Assembly (NCBI RefSeq): GCF_011039175.1
Contig: NZ_JAAKEN010000001.1
Location: 124,001 to 188,000, forward strand
Length of the DNA: 64,000 nucleotides
Direction of reading: 5' to 3'
Origin: Slackia sp. ZJ119
Lineage (GTDB): Bacteria; Actinomycetota; Coriobacteriia; Coriobacteriales; Eggerthellaceae
Of this stretch, positions 1-15,000 are shown one piece after another. Below the pieces are notes generated by a model. The model saw only the letters and a list, made by a program, of their open reading frames with translations, had not been told where the DNA came from and made no database searches. The translations under genes and the position numbers were made by a program. Positions within the stretch are counted from its first letter, which is position 1. Each line of letters opens with the position of its first letter.

Positions 1-1
1 T

Positions 2-3000
2 CTGGCTCGTGGCGCCGACCGTGCGTCCAACGACGCCGGCCTGACGGTCCCGGTGAAGCAGCCCATTGAAGGCACGCTGTTCAACGACGTGGACTATGAC
101 GGCAGGCTGGACATCGCGAACGGCCAAAACAACGCGACCGACAAACTGCTTGCCGGCAAGCGCGTCATCCTGAAGCAGTGGTACTGGGTGCCTGTGGACA
201 AGATCATTCCGGGCACCGAGACGATGAGCGACGGCAAGCCCGTTCCGGACACCGGAACGGTAAGCACCGGCCAGTGGGTGCAGTACGAGAACTTCGGCAA
301 CGACGCCTACACGTGGGCCGACCATATCTGGGAAGGCGACGCCTCCACCGGGTCCTATAAGGCACGTGGCGAAACGTCCTCCGACTACGACGGCGTCGTG
401 AAGCAGTTCGTCATCAAGAATTCGTACTACTACAACCCGGCCGAAGACGGCCTGACCGGCGATGCTGCAGATGCCGCCTCCGCCAAGGTGTTCGTCTACA
501 CCGACGAAAACGGACATTACAGCTTTACCGACCTGCCCACCCGCGTGGTCATCGAGCGCGGCGGCAAGGCTGACCAGGTGGCACAAGAGTACCTGGCCGG
601 CTACACGGTCGAAGTGCTGGGCGGCCCGGTGGCCGAGGGCGACGCGGACGCCGTGAACGGCCTGCCGGCGACGCCGCTGCAAGAAGGCTCGCTCGCTGCC
701 GACGACGTCAATTCCAAGGCGGTCAGCAACTTCGAGGCCAAGAATCTGCGCAGCGCCGAAACCGCGAACGTGAGCACCAACGTGTTCGGCCGCTATGACG
801 AGGGCAACTACCCGATCCTCTGGAACGAGCGCACGGTACAGCTTGGGTTCGGCGAGAACGGCACCCAGGCTCCGTTCAATGACAACGTGGAGACGGTGGG
901 CAACAAGGTTTCGAAGTCCACGTTCGACGGCATGATCGTGTTGGCGGGCCGCGGCACGCATGACGCCAACCAGGCGAGCGTTGCAACTGCCGGCACGGAG
1001 GTTTCGCGGGGCACGTCTTCGTGGTACCACGTGGCGGCGATCCGAAATGGCGCCGAGGCTCGCGGCCCCGTGGTGGCCGACGTCGAAGCGTTCAAGCCTG
1101 CGGAACCGACCGTCAACTACGCCAAACAGGACGTGCACTTCGACTGGTCGCTCGGCCTGGGCGGCACCGTGCCGTCGGAGAACAAGGGCGAGCTGCGCAT
1201 GAACGCCGGCTTCGGCGAGTTCGGCCTGTCCGACATCTCCGGCAAGGTGTGGCAAGACGGGAACTTCGACGGCGTCCTCAATCCGGGCGAGCTTGTCATG
1301 GCCGACGCCACGCTGTCCATCAGCCAGTGGTTCTTCGTGCCGGAAGGCACCAAGACCGCTGACGATCAGGACCTGATCACAAAGCTGAAGGCCGACACCT
1401 ACGTCAACGCTGCTGGCGACGCCGTCAAATCCTTCGAGTGGGATGACGTGGAGACTGCGAAGACTCCCGCAGACAACGAATACGCCAACGCCGCAGCGAC
1501 CAACGGCGGCAACGGCACATGGTTCCACGCCCTCAACGTCAAGCGCGTGCAGAAAACCAATCCCAACGAATTCGACGCTACCGTGAACGAGGCTGCCGAC
1601 ACGTACGAATGGCAGCTCGAAACGAACGCGAAGTCCACGTTCCTGCGCCAGGACGTGAAGCCGGCCACCAAGGGTGAGGCTCAAGAAGACAACACCAAGA
1701 CCGAAGGCGTCTACACGTTCACCGGCCTGCCGAGCTACGTCTACGTGGCCGACACGTCCGAACTGGCTGCGAGCGCGACCGAGGGCGGCACCACGCCGAC
1801 TGAAAACCCGGCTGAGCTTACGAGCGAGGACGACACCACGCCGACTGAGAAGGTCTACGACTTCCGCGTCATCCAGCCCAACGACGAGCCTGGCGCCGAA
1901 AAGCAGGCCAACCCGCTCACGTACGACCACATCTTCATGACGGGCTACCGCATCGAGATGGAAGAGGTCGCACCCAACTACGGCGTCACCTCGGTCCACG
2001 TGGGCGTGAACCTCGACAAGAAGTTCACGGGCAACGCGACGCTGTTTGACGTCTACAACAATGACGACGCGTCCAAGTGGGCCGACGTCGCGGGCAGCAA
2101 CCGTCCCGAAGACGCCGATTCCGACGCGGCGCATGAGGGCAACAAGATCCAGCTGACGCAGGAATTCTTCGACGGCTCGTTCAACGTGTCCGAAGACGGC
2201 AAGAGCCTGTCGATCAGCAAAGACACGCACCAGTCCACGAACAACAGCGATTGGCGCACCGACGGCTACGTCATCGTGGCCAAGCAGGGCGACGACGACC
2301 GTGACGACGTCCGCAACAACGACTTCCAGTACGAGCAGCTCTACAACGGCATTCTGTACGACTTCGCTCGTCCGGTCGCCGCGCAGCGCGGCGGCGACGT
2401 GGGCCTGGTTGACATTCCGCGCGGCGCCATTACCGGCGACGTGTGGGACGATACCGGCACGCGCAAGTGGGCCGACAGCACGAAGACCGGCTTCAGCGAC
2501 AAGTTCACCTACGACTTCTCGACCGGCTACAACGGCGTGTTCGACGCCGGCGAAGCGGGCATCCCGAACCAGACGCTGTACGTGACGCAGTGGTACTGGG
2601 TGCCGGCGCATACGGAACAGGTCGCCTCAACGAACAATGAAGGCGGGTCGACAACGACGATAAGCGACGTCCCTGGCAAGTGGGTGCGCAACACCGCCTT
2701 CGGCTCCGACCGCTACACGTCCGACCTGGTGGCGCGCAACTACAACGAGGCCGTTACCACGCCCTACGTCTACGACGGCAACCGCAACGCCGATGGCAAG
2801 CCGGCCGGCACGGCAACGACGAAGGTTCCTGCCTTCTCGACCATCCGCTATGCCGACAACGCCAAGAACCTGCTGCCGCTTGCGTACCACAGCAAGGCCA
2901 ACGGCGTGCTGCAAGTGCAGACGAACAGCGAAGGCAACTACCTCGTTGAAAACCTGCCGACCGTCTACGTCGACGACAACGACGTCTACTACCTGGCGGC

Positions 3001-6000
3001 GTATCGCGTCGAGCTGGCCGATCTTTACAGCGAGAAAGGCGGCAACGAGGTCGACGGCACCACCAACACGTGGGTGTTCTCGCGCTACCACAACACGAAG
3101 ACGTTCGCCGAGAACGAGAACCAGACGCATCGCTATAAGGCGAACCTGACCGCCGACAATGGCATGACTTCGGTCGTTGACGACTCCGACGTGGCCAACG
3201 GCGTGAAGACCGTCGCGATGAACGTGAACGGTGATGCCGCCGCGAAGGCCGAGCCGGGCATGGGCGGCTACGTGGTGAGCAGCCGCGTGAGCGCCACGTC
3301 GACCGGCGAGGCGTCCGACGGCAAGAACGGCAGCATAAAGACCACGCGCAACAACAACGGCCAGATCATCCTGGCGCAGAAGGTGACGCTGGCAGCCGAA
3401 GGTGCTGAGGCTGGCACGGTCGGCACTGTGAATGCAGAAAAGACGAAGGCTGGCGGCACTACGGCGACCGCGTCTACGTCCATCAACGCCAACGTCACGC
3501 TGCCCAAGGGCCAAGGCATGGGCCAGGAAGCTGAAACCTACGACTTCATGGCCGAGCCGTACGACGTGGTCGAGGCCGGCGACGTGGGCGAGGTCGAGCA
3601 GCCCAAGCAGTCCATCCGGGGCGTCATCTGGGAAGACCTCAATAACGATGGCTTGCAGACCAACCTGAACGGCACCGCCGCCGATGCTGAGCCGGGCGTG
3701 AAAGACATCGACGTCGTGCTCGAGCGTTACACGCTGACCGCCATTCGCCGCCAGGACGACGGCAGCTGGAAGGTTGCCGACGACGCCACCTGGCAGCGCG
3801 ACACGAGCGATTGGGCCAAGGCCGATGCGTGGTCTGCTTACGACAACGACCCGGCTTCCTACGAAGTTGGCGCTGACGCCAGCAATCCGCACGACCACAG
3901 GACGAGTCTTGCGACTGCCACCGTGCACCAGCAAGACGCGCGTCAGACCGTGACGGACGACAACGGCGCCTTCGCCTTCAACAACCTGCCGGCGTACCGC
4001 TACGTCCCGGCGAATGATGATCAGCCCGAAAAGGTCATCCTGTACGGCTACCGTGTGCGCGTCGTCTCGCTCGAATACTTCGACCGCGCATTCTCCGTGG
4101 CCAAGAAATTGCAGGGCGACGACTACACGGTCGATTCCAACCTGCAGTGGTCCGACGTCATGGCGGCCGACGGCTACCTGATGAGTACCGACTCGGAGGG
4201 CAACCCGGTCGAGATGGACGTGCTGCTCAACGTGGTCGAGGCCAACGACAACACCTACGAGTCGCCGAAGTCCAACCACCTGGTTGCGGTGAACCCGCGC
4301 AATATGAACCAAAACACCATTGACCGCTACGAGGCAGGGAAAGAAGCCAAGGATAGTGGCGCTACGTATAATCCGGTCATGCCGGAAGAAGTTATTGGTA
4401 CGGTAATAGTACCTGGTTCTGATGACGCTTCTACGAAGAAGACGATTGGCGTTGTCACTGAATGGAACAAGAAGACCGTTGACGGCAAAGAGGTCAACGA
4501 TACGCCGAAGACCGTGGACGCCAACGCCACTCTCACCTACGACCTGGGCCTGGGCGCCGACCGCGCCTCCAACGACGGCGGCATCCGCAAGCCGGCCTCG
4601 GCCGACATCGCCGGCATTGTGTTCAACGACGCCGACTACAACGGCCTGTACGAGCCTGGCGCCGACAAGGTCGACAAGCCGTTCGCTGGCAAGCGAGTCT
4701 ACCTGAAGCAGTGGCACTGGGCCGAGGTCGAAGGAAGCACTGCCGAGAAGCCCAAGTACGGCTGGGTCGAGTCCGAGAACTTCGGCAACGACTTCTACGC
4801 GCAGGCGTCGAAGGTCGCTTCCGGCCAGACAAAGCCTGCCAAGAGCGCGTGGGGTCTGGAAATCTACGGTGCCACGTTTGACGGCACCTACGGCGACGAC
4901 GGCAACACCGGCCGCGTCTACATCGACACGTTCACCGGCACCGACACGCTGAAGGATGCCAACGGCAACGCCGTCTTGGATGAGAACAACAACGCCATCA
5001 CGCCCGCCGCTGGCCAGTACCTGTTCACCAAGCTGCCGGCCCGCTATGTCGAGCGCTCCAAGCTGGACGCCAATGGCAAGCGTGTCGCCGGCAAGGAATT
5101 CCTCGCCGGCTACACGGTCGAGGTCGACGGCACCGCCGAGGGTGACACTTCGATGCACGGCCTGCCGGCCACCCGCAAGCAGGTCAACGCCAACGGCTTC
5201 GAGGCCAACGGCACGCAAATCCTCACCGAGCTGGCCTCCGTCAAAGACGACGTCAACTCCAACGCGTTCAAGACGTCCACGAACGACCCGGATTACACCA
5301 GCGGCAACTACCCGGTGCGCTGGAACGAATACACCGTGCAGTGGGGTGAGACCAAGAGGAACGCGAAGGACGAGAACGGCAACGACGTGAAGGTTTCGAT
5401 CGCTGCGAAGTCGACGCTTGACGGCCGTATCATCCTGGCCGCCAAGACCGCTACGGGCACCTATAGCGGTGCGACGCAGCCGCAGTACGTCCTTGAGACC
5501 ACGGGCAAGAAGATCAAGGGCGGCGAAGAGCCTCGCAGCGTCACGTTCGACTTTTCCGTCGGCCAAGACGAGAAGCGCATGAACGCCGGCTTCGGCCTGT
5601 TCGGCGCCACCACCGTCTCCGGCAAGGTGTGGCAAGACGAAGACTTCGACGGCATCTTCGAGCCGAACGCTGAGAACGATTCGGAGGCCGAAAAGGGAGT
5701 CAAGGGCCAGATCGTCCGCCTGGAGCAGTACTTCTGGGTGCCTGTGAAGAGCAACCTGCTGGAACTGCCGACTGGCATCACAAGGGAAAAATACACGATT
5801 CAGGACGTTTACCAGGGCGTTGCAGGAGCTGACAAGCCGAATGGCGACCTTAAGGGCGCTTGGGTGAAGGTGCCGGCTGCCGAATTCGTCGTGCCGGGTC
5901 AGAACAAGCCGAACCAGCAACTCGTTGAAAACAAGAGCCACTTCTGCGTCACGAACGACGACGGCGACTACGCCTTTGAAAACCTGCCCAGCTATGTCTA

Positions 6001-9000
6001 CGTCGAGAGCATTGACGGCAAGCCGCAGGTCATCCAGCCTGGCATGGTCGAGGGCACCTTTGACGCGATGCGCAACAGCACCGACGTGACCACCGACAAG
6101 CTGTACATGACGTCCTATCGCCTGACGCTTGACGAGGTCGCGCCCGACTACTCGCTGACGCGCCTGCATGTGGGCATCAACACCGAAACCACCACGGCCG
6201 AGGTAGATGCTTCTTCCAACAACGCCAAGATCGAGATCGGCAAGGAGATCCAGACGCGCCTGACTGAAAGCTACCAGGGCTTCTCTGACGAGGGCGTTGC
6301 CGATCCGAAGACCCCGACGTCTGTGTTCCGCCCGACCGAGGTCGGCCGGGAGCGCGTGGATGAAGGCACGAGCGACGACGCGAACGAAAAAGTCAAGGGC
6401 GACTCCGACGTGTCGCGCGACGATGCCGGCACGATCCACTTCAGCGAAGAGTTCTTCGACGGCGTGCTGAATGAAGCAGAAGCCACCAGCAACAGCCCCT
6501 GGCGCACCGACGGCTATGTGCTGACGTCCGACTACGCCGACGCCGGCGACGGCCATCAGTATCCGCAGAACTACGGATCTGGCGTTACCAAGACGGTCAC
6601 CTACGACGTGCCCGATCCGCTGATTGCGCAGTCCGGTGGCGACGCCGGCCTGTACAAGGTGCCGCGCGCTTCCATCGAAGGCCTTGTGTGGAACGACGGC
6701 AAGCATGGCTCCACTGATGACCGCACCTACAACGGCAAGCAGGACAACGGTGAGCCGGGCATTGGCGACGAAGTTGTGTATCTGACGCAGTGGTACTGGG
6801 ATCCCGAAGCTTCGGCTGTTGGAAATTCTGATACCGAACTTAATACTGAAGCCGCCAAGGGCGCCTGGGTGCAGAACCTCGAGTTCGGCAACGACCGCTA
6901 CACGGCGTCTCGCGAGGACAACGGCAAGACCATCCTGCCCGACGGCGCTTCGGGCCGCAAGCTGAAGTACGTCACCACTGATGGCCGTATGGTCGTGAAG
7001 ACCGTGAAGGGCGAGAACGGAAAGACCTATGCCCACGTTGTGAAATACGACCGCAACGGTGATCCGATTCGCAAGACTGACGGTTCCTTCGACACCGAGG
7101 AGATCGAAGTGACCGGTACTGCCAGTGCTGGCACCGTGGCCCTGAAGCCCGGCGTGCTGGCCGCCGTGACTGCCAATGCTGCGCAGGTGAAGGCAAGCGA
7201 GCAGGCTCATGCGGCGCAGTCGACCGAGCCGGTCAAGACGCTCGGCATGTACTACTTCAACGACCTGCCGACGGCCTACGTCACCGACAATGACGAGTAC
7301 TACTTGGCCGCCTATCGCGTGGAGCTGGCCGACGTGCAGCATACCGAAAGTCTCAACGGCGAAGACAACGAATGGCTGCTCACGCGCTACCACGCCGAGA
7401 CCGCGGTTGACGCCATCGACACCGAGAAGGTCATCACGTGCGCCGAGGACTCCGATGCCCAAGACGTCACCGAAACGGGCGTCGCCGGCGGCATCAAGGT
7501 CATGGGCTCCTACGGCATGAAGGGCCAGACGGCCAAGCAGGTTCGCGCCAACGACGGCCAGATCATCCTGGCGAAGGTGGTTGCGAACCGCGACAATCAC
7601 GCCACGAAGAACAACACCACCGACTACCAGAACGACGTGAAGTCCGTCCGGAGCGACGGTGTCCACTCCGATGCGGCGCACGTGGTCGTCCCGGCCGGCC
7701 AGGCCATGGACACCACGGGCGAGATCGTCTACGACTGGACGCGCGTCGACAACGACGTCAAGACCTTCAAGGGCGGCGACGTCGGCGAGGTGCAGGCGCC
7801 CATCCAGACCATCTCCGGCCAGGTGTGGTTCGACGACGACAACGACGGCCAGTATCCGGTGACTAAAGAGAACGACGAGCTGAAGATTTCCTTCGAGGAT
7901 GAGGGCAACAACCACACCGGCACGAAGGACCACCCGGCGGCGAACTACGAACTGACGATCGAGCGCTTCTACACGCTGCCCGACAGCACCAAGTGGATCA
8001 AGGATCCCGCTTGGGCCGACAAGCTCGTAAGCGACAACTCGAACACCACCGCCTGGGACGCCTACCTGCTCGACCCGACGCGCGGTCTGTTCGACGCCAA
8101 CACGGCGACGGATCCCGTTGCGGTTAAACCTACTGACGACAACCTCACCTATACCGAGTTCAACGAAGGCAGCACGACCAAGTACAAGGCCGAGGTGCTC
8201 CGCTCCACCAGGACCAACGACCAGGGCGAGTTCACCTTCCCGAACCTCATGTCGCAGGAATACCGCTACTTCAAGTTCACGAAGAGCGGCGACGACATTG
8301 TCGTCGACACCAATGCGTCGGCTATCTCCTATGACCAGCTGCTGGATCTTTCGGCCGATAAACAGGCGACGTACGTGAAGCAGCTCGTCATCTACGGCTA
8401 CAAGGTGCGCGTCACCGACGAGCGCTGGTGGAACCGCTACGACGGCACCGCGAAGTACCAAGTGGACAAGGACAAGGACGAATACGCCAACACCTACACG
8501 CACGACTCCGACCTCGTGTACGACAACGGCTACCTGATGGCCAAAGACGAGTACGATGTGCTGCTGCAGCAGGTCAACGGCGAATCGCCCATTTCGAACC
8601 GCCAGTGGGCGCTCGACTCCAACAACATGAACAGCGAAGCGAACAAGACGTTGGCAGGTGCTTACAAGCCTGCGGTCGCGGCAAAGGCGGCCACGCCCGC
8701 CATGGTCCTTTACGACCTGGCGCTCGGCAAGGACCGCAAGTCCAACGACGCTGGCCTGCGCGAGCAGGTGTTCAAGTCGATCAGCGGCATCGTCTGGCAG
8801 GATGCGGATGGTACGTTTAGCGAACTTAATTCTGAAACAGACTACAATGGCCTGCAGAACAAGCTGAACGAAGCGGACGGCGAGCAAGGCATCGCCGGCA
8901 AGCGCGTCGTCCTCAAGCAGTGGTACTACGTGCCGGGCGAAAACGGCGCGGCAGGCGTCTGGAAGCAGAACGAGAACTTCGGCAACGACCTGTACACGAA

Positions 9001-12000
9001 GGCCGCCGAAGGCTCCACTGCCGAGAATGTGCCCGATAGCATTCGGGCTATCGAGAACGCCACGCTCTACGGAAGCAACGCCGGCAAGGGCGTCTACACC
9101 GTCACGGCTGGCACCGACTTGGCCAGCAAGGTAGTGCTGGCCGACGGCACGACCCTCGCGCAGGGCCAGTACCTCTTCAACAACCTGCCGACCCGCTACA
9201 CCGAGCCTTATAAGCCCGGCACGGTGGCGGCCAACGGCGACAGGACCGAGCCGGCCATCGGCAAGGAATACCTGGCCGGCTACACGGTCGAGATCGAAGG
9301 CGGCAATGCGGACTACCAGATGCAGGGCCTGCCGGCCACGCAGCTGGAGCCCAGCGCGACCGCGGCCGACGAAGCCGTCAGCTCCAAGGCAACGAGCGCC
9401 CAGCGCACGCTTGGCACTGGCATCTACGGCGAGAACAACTACCCGGTGCGTTGGAAGGACGTCACCGCCCAGTACAACTACAACGAGACAACCGAAGGCG
9501 AAAAGACCATCGCCGACAGCAAGCACACGATGGACTCGATGATCGTGCTCGCCGGCAAGGCCGACGACGACAAGGCGACCCAGAGCTCCATCACGAACAC
9601 GACGGGCAAGACCAGCTACAACGACGCCGAAGCCAAGGCCATCTTCTTCGACTGGTCCCTCGGCGTCGACGCCCTCGACATGCACGCCGGCTTCGGCCAG
9701 TTCGGCACGGCCAGCATCAAGGGCTTCGTGTTCCAGGACAAGGACATCAACGGCTTCTACAACCCGACGATGAAGGAAGAGAACGGCGAACAGGTCCCGG
9801 TCTTTGAAGACGAGGGCGAAGGCGAAAACAAGATCGAAGCCAACGACAAGCCGCTTGCGGGCAAGACGCTGCAGATCCAGCAGTGGTTCTTCGTGCCGAA
9901 CGGCGCGAAGGCCGCTGACGGGACCACCGATCTCGTCCAGGCACTCGTGAATGCCGGCTACGTCAATTACTATAAGGGCGAAGGCGGCGTCGAGCTGAAG
10001 AGCACCATCCCGAAAGCCAATCCGGTCTCGAAGATCTCGAATGCCGACATCGACACGTCCGCTTCGGCTGACGGCGTGTGGGTGCGCTCGAAGAGCTTCA
10101 AGTACCAGAGCACTACCGGCAAGGGTGCTGACAGTGCTAACAACAAACTTGGTACGGGAACCGGATCCGATGAGAACGGCGAGTACCGCTTCAGCGACCT
10201 GCCCACGTTCGTCTACGTCGACGAGATCGTGACCGACGAGGCGAAAGAGACCAATGGCGCCAGCGCAGAAGCTAAACTCACCGACGTGCAGCCGTTCTAT
10301 CCGTCCGACCAGACCACGCCGAGCAAGGAAGAGGCCGAGCAGGTCACGGAAGACAAGCCGTATCTGGCTGCCTACCGCATTACCGTCGACCGCACCGAGC
10401 CGGCCTACGGCATCGCCTATCCGCACGAGGGCGAGGGCAACGGCATGGCGTCTACCGACAAGCCGGCCACCCGCACGAACGACTCCGACGCGCTGCGCGA
10501 GGCCGAGAACAGCTCGATCGTGAACCTGTTCGAAGAATTCGAGGGCGAAGCCACGGCCCACAACGAGGACGGCACTCCTAAGACCGACGAACGCGCCGAC
10601 CGCACCGACGGCTACGTCATCGTGTCCGCCGAGCTGAAGAACGTTGAAGGCAGCACCACCATCGCTGGCATCACGTACGACGCCAAGGACGGCAAGGAGA
10701 CCCCGGCTGCTAACAACGACGACCACGTCCAGACCCCGCTTGAGGGCGCCGCGATGGCAAACACGCTTGCCGGCGGCCAGTACCAGTTCGACGACAACGC
10801 GGCCGACCACACCTATCGTGCCGTGGCCTTCTACAACGGCAAGTACTACGACATCCCGCGCCCGGTCAAGAACGTCCGCGGCGGCGATCTGGGCCTCGTC
10901 GAGCTGAAGCATGCCACCATCGAAGGCACCATCTTCAACGATGCGAACTACGATGGCATCCAGGCCGACAACGAGCCCGGTATCAACGGCGAGCCCGGTA
11001 TCAACGGCGAGCGCGTCACGCTCACCCAGTGGTACTGGGTGCCGAAGGTCGTGGAGCAGCCGGTCAACGAGACGACAGGCGAAACCAAGCTCGTGACTAC
11101 CGGTGGTGAGTGGATCCAGAACAAGGACTTCGGCTACGACGTCTACACGGCCAACTGGGACGACGAGGCCGACCATGTGCTCGAGCCCACCGATTGGGAC
11201 TGGACCGAGTACGAAAACGGCGTCGTGTCCGTGACGACCGGCACCAAGACCGACCGCACCAAGGGCGACAAGAAGCTGGCAGACGGCCTCTACCAGTTCC
11301 GCAACCTGCCGACCATGGCAACGGTCGTCGTGCCTGGTGCGAACTACAGCACCGACAAGACCGACTGGACGTACGAGTACTACCTGGCCGCGTACCGCGT
11401 GTCGCTGCCCGACACGAAGACGACCACGTCGACCGACGTGAACGGCACGGTGCGCGAAGACCAGTGGCTGCTCACGCGCTACCAGGCGAACGGCGACGAC
11501 TACGCCGAGAACGCCAACAACTTCAATTCCGACATCGAAAGCGAAGAAGCCCGCACGTCGCTGACCAAGCCGCATACGGATGCGGTGACGCCGGACGGCA
11601 AGAATGCGGCCCTGGTTGCCAATGGCAACACGCTGGCTGCCTTCAATGCGATGGTCATCGCCGGCCATGCGAGCGTGACCGAGGTGCTTGCAGGCAGCCT
11701 CAAGGACGTCAGCGGCAAGAAGCGCGCCAAAGTAAAGGTCCGTCCGAACGAAGGCCAGATCATCCTGGCGCAGCAGAAGAAGGAAGGCGGCAATTCGAAC
11801 AACGTCGTGACCGTTGCTGGCGCCGCCAACACCGTTGACGGCTCCGAAGCCATCACCTACGACTGGATGGAGATCGACACGGTGGGCGAGGGCGCCGAGA
11901 AGAAGCCCAAGACGTTCTATGCCGGCAACGTCGGCGAGGTCAAGCCGAACCAGGGCAACATCATTACGGGTGTTGTCTGGGAGGACGTTGACGTTCGCAA

Positions 12001-15000
12001 CAACGGCATCCAGGATGCTGAGGAGTCCGATAGCAGTACTAAGTACGAAACTAAGGAGCACCCGGTCAAGGACCTGAAGGTGTCGCTCGAGCGCTACTAC
12101 ACCGTGGTGGAAGACACTACGGATACTCAGTGGGATCAGGCTGCCGTTCCGACGAACAAGAACGCCGAGACCACGAGCGAGGCTTCCGGTGCCACGTGGG
12201 TCTACGACACCGACTGGTCCGAGGACAACCGCATCAGCGACGCGAGCTTCGAAAACGGTGCTCTGAAGTCGGGCGTGGGCGACCAGTACAACAACAAGAC
12301 CAACTGGACCATTCTTGGCGTTGGCAAGACCGACGTCGCGGACCCCCAGGATGCCACCAAGCTGGTGTGGGGCGACAAGACCTACGCCAACACCACGACC
12401 GCAGACGACGGCACGTTCAAGTTCAGCGAGCTGCGCACGCACGACTACCGCTACGTCAAGAACGCCGACGACCTTGAAGTTCTGCCGGACGAGATCACAA
12501 AAGCCCAGTTCGACGGATACGTCAAGTTGGCAGACGGCACGTTCGCTACCGTGGCCGAATACGCCGCGATGACCGACGAGCAGAAGGAGGACTACCAGCA
12601 GGCTTCCGTCTGCTACGACGAGCAGCTCGTCATCTACGGCTACAAGGTGCGCGTCACCGACGTGCAGTTCCGCAGCCGCAACCTCGCGAGCACGGTCTAC
12701 AAGACGCGCATCAACGGCGCCACGTACGCGACCGATTCCGACCTGGTCCACCAGACCGGCTACCTCATGGGCAAGAACGAGTACGCCGTGCTGCTGAACA
12801 CGTCCGAGAGCACCGAATACGCCAACAAGTGGTTCACCGAGAAGGAAAACACCATCGTCAAGCAGCCGGTGCGGTCGCAGCAGAGCAACGTGAAGCTGGC
12901 GCTGGCCTCGCAGAACAAGAACCAAGACACTGAAGACACGTACGGCCGTACGCCGGCCGCCACCTACACCGCCGACGAAGCGAACGTCTACGCCACCTAC
13001 ACCGCCGACGAAGCGAACGTCTACGCCGACACACAGGCCACGACGAACGCCAAGCCTGCGAAGCTGTTCTACGACCTGGCGAAGCCGGCCAACCGCGCCC
13101 ACAACGACGCCGGCGTCATGCCCATCAAGACGCAGAAGATTTCCGGCTACGTCTGGCGCGACGCCGACTACGACGGCACGTTCTGGCCGAAGGGCGTTGA
13201 CAGTACTCAGTTCTCCGTCAACACCAATGACTCTGCGTTGAAGACCTTCCAGGAAGAAGGCCTCGTCGGCAAGACCGTCACGCTGAAGCAGTGGTACTAC
13301 GTGCCCGCTGCAGACGGCACGGGCGAGTGGATTCTCAATCCGACGCCGACCACCAAGGGAGACGTCGCCTACATCACCAACGGCATCGCCACCACGAAGA
13401 CGATCGAGAAGCAGACTGCTGACGGCACGGTCCTGAATGAGAAGGGCTATTACGAGTTCGCCGACCTGCCGGTGTACATCCCCGTGGGCGGTCACGAATA
13501 CCTGGCCGGCTACACGGTCGAGGTCGAGGGCGGCTCGATGGTCGGCGATTCCGACGCCATCAGCTACCCGGTCACGAAGAACGAGGCGACGAAGGGCCAG
13601 ACCGATTCCGAGGCGCGTGTCATCGGCACAACGCTGACGGCGAACAACTTCAAGCGCTTTGACGGGGACACCCTTGAGGATGCTCGCGTTCATGAGACGA
13701 CGAACTACCCGCTCATTTGGAACGCCACGACCGGCCAAGCCGCTGCGGAAGACGACGAAGCGCAGAGCATGGAGGCTGACTACCGTGTGGGCGGCACGAA
13801 CACGTCGAACAGCACGGTCGACGGCATGATCGTCCTGGCGGGCAACGCCACCAATGACGATGCCAAGACTAACAAGCAGCAGCTAACCGAGACGGCCTAC
13901 CGTCGCGACATCACGCGCGGCGCGACAAAGGTGTCCTTCGACCTGGCCACCGGCCGCGACGAAGACGCCCTGAACGCCGGCTACGGCTTCTTTGGCAGCA
14001 CCGCCATCGACGGCGTCGTCTGGCGCGACACCGACTTCGACGGCATCCTGAGCGGCGACGCGAAGGACGAGCGCATCGCCAACCAGCCGGTCCGCTTGAC
14101 TCAGTGGTACTACCTGCCGGGCAACGGTGCGGAAGATGTTGAAGAAACGAACGGCGTGACGGTGGGCAAGGGTACGTTCCACTTCACGTCCGCGCCGCAG
14201 TACCGCCACGAGGGCGACACCACGAACCTCTTGAAAGTCAAAGTCCTGCCGGCCATGACGTTCACCGGTCTGACGAACGAAGACATCGAGCTGGTCTACA
14301 GCGACGCCAACACCGTCAAGGGCGCCTGGATCCGCAACAAGAACTTCGGCAAGCCCATGACGTGGTACAAGCTTGGCGGCACGGTGTCCGCCGATGGAAC
14401 CACGTTCACGGTCGATGCGACGACGGCTGGCCTTGCGCTGACCGACAAGACGTTCGACGTGACCAACGACAGCAACAATGACATCGAACTGATCGTCAAC
14501 GAAGCCGATTCGACGAAACCGGTCGTCGCCGCTTGGGTCGCCAAGAGCGAGCTTAACGTCGATGAGGTCACCGCGCTTGCGAACACCAACGTTGAAACCA
14601 AGGCTCAGTGGCTCGGCTACCAGGAACTGACGACGAGCGACGAAGACGGCAAGAAGGGCACGTACTCCTTCACCGGCCTGCTGCCGTCCGTCCAGTTCCG
14701 CGCCAACGGTGATACGGCCACGCCGGTCCACCCGGCCGATGTCACGCCGCAGAACGACGTCGTGGCGCTGGCCGCCTATCGCGTCTCCCTGCCCACGATG
14801 CCCGAGAACCACGTGCTGACCGCGTACCACACGAGCGAGGAAGAGCCGTCGGCCGGCGCTACGAACGCCGACTCCGACGCCAAGCGCGACCTGCTGCGCG
14901 GCCCGCAAGACATGACGAGCGCGACGGCGTATCCGCAGTTCAAGGCTGAGGGCGAACAGGTCGACCACGACTACGCGCATGCCACCGGTTTCATCGTGGT

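Noticed and set aside
2627-13738. A 3,703-codon open frame on the minus strand, antisense to the surface-protein gene (and similar long ones at 13883-16789, 16946-23884 and 23903-27829)
   Set aside because: Its codons coincide with the sense codons, so its stops could only come from TTA, CTA and TCA, which this GC-rich gene avoids. It has no start signal, and the sense strand shows clear domain motifs.
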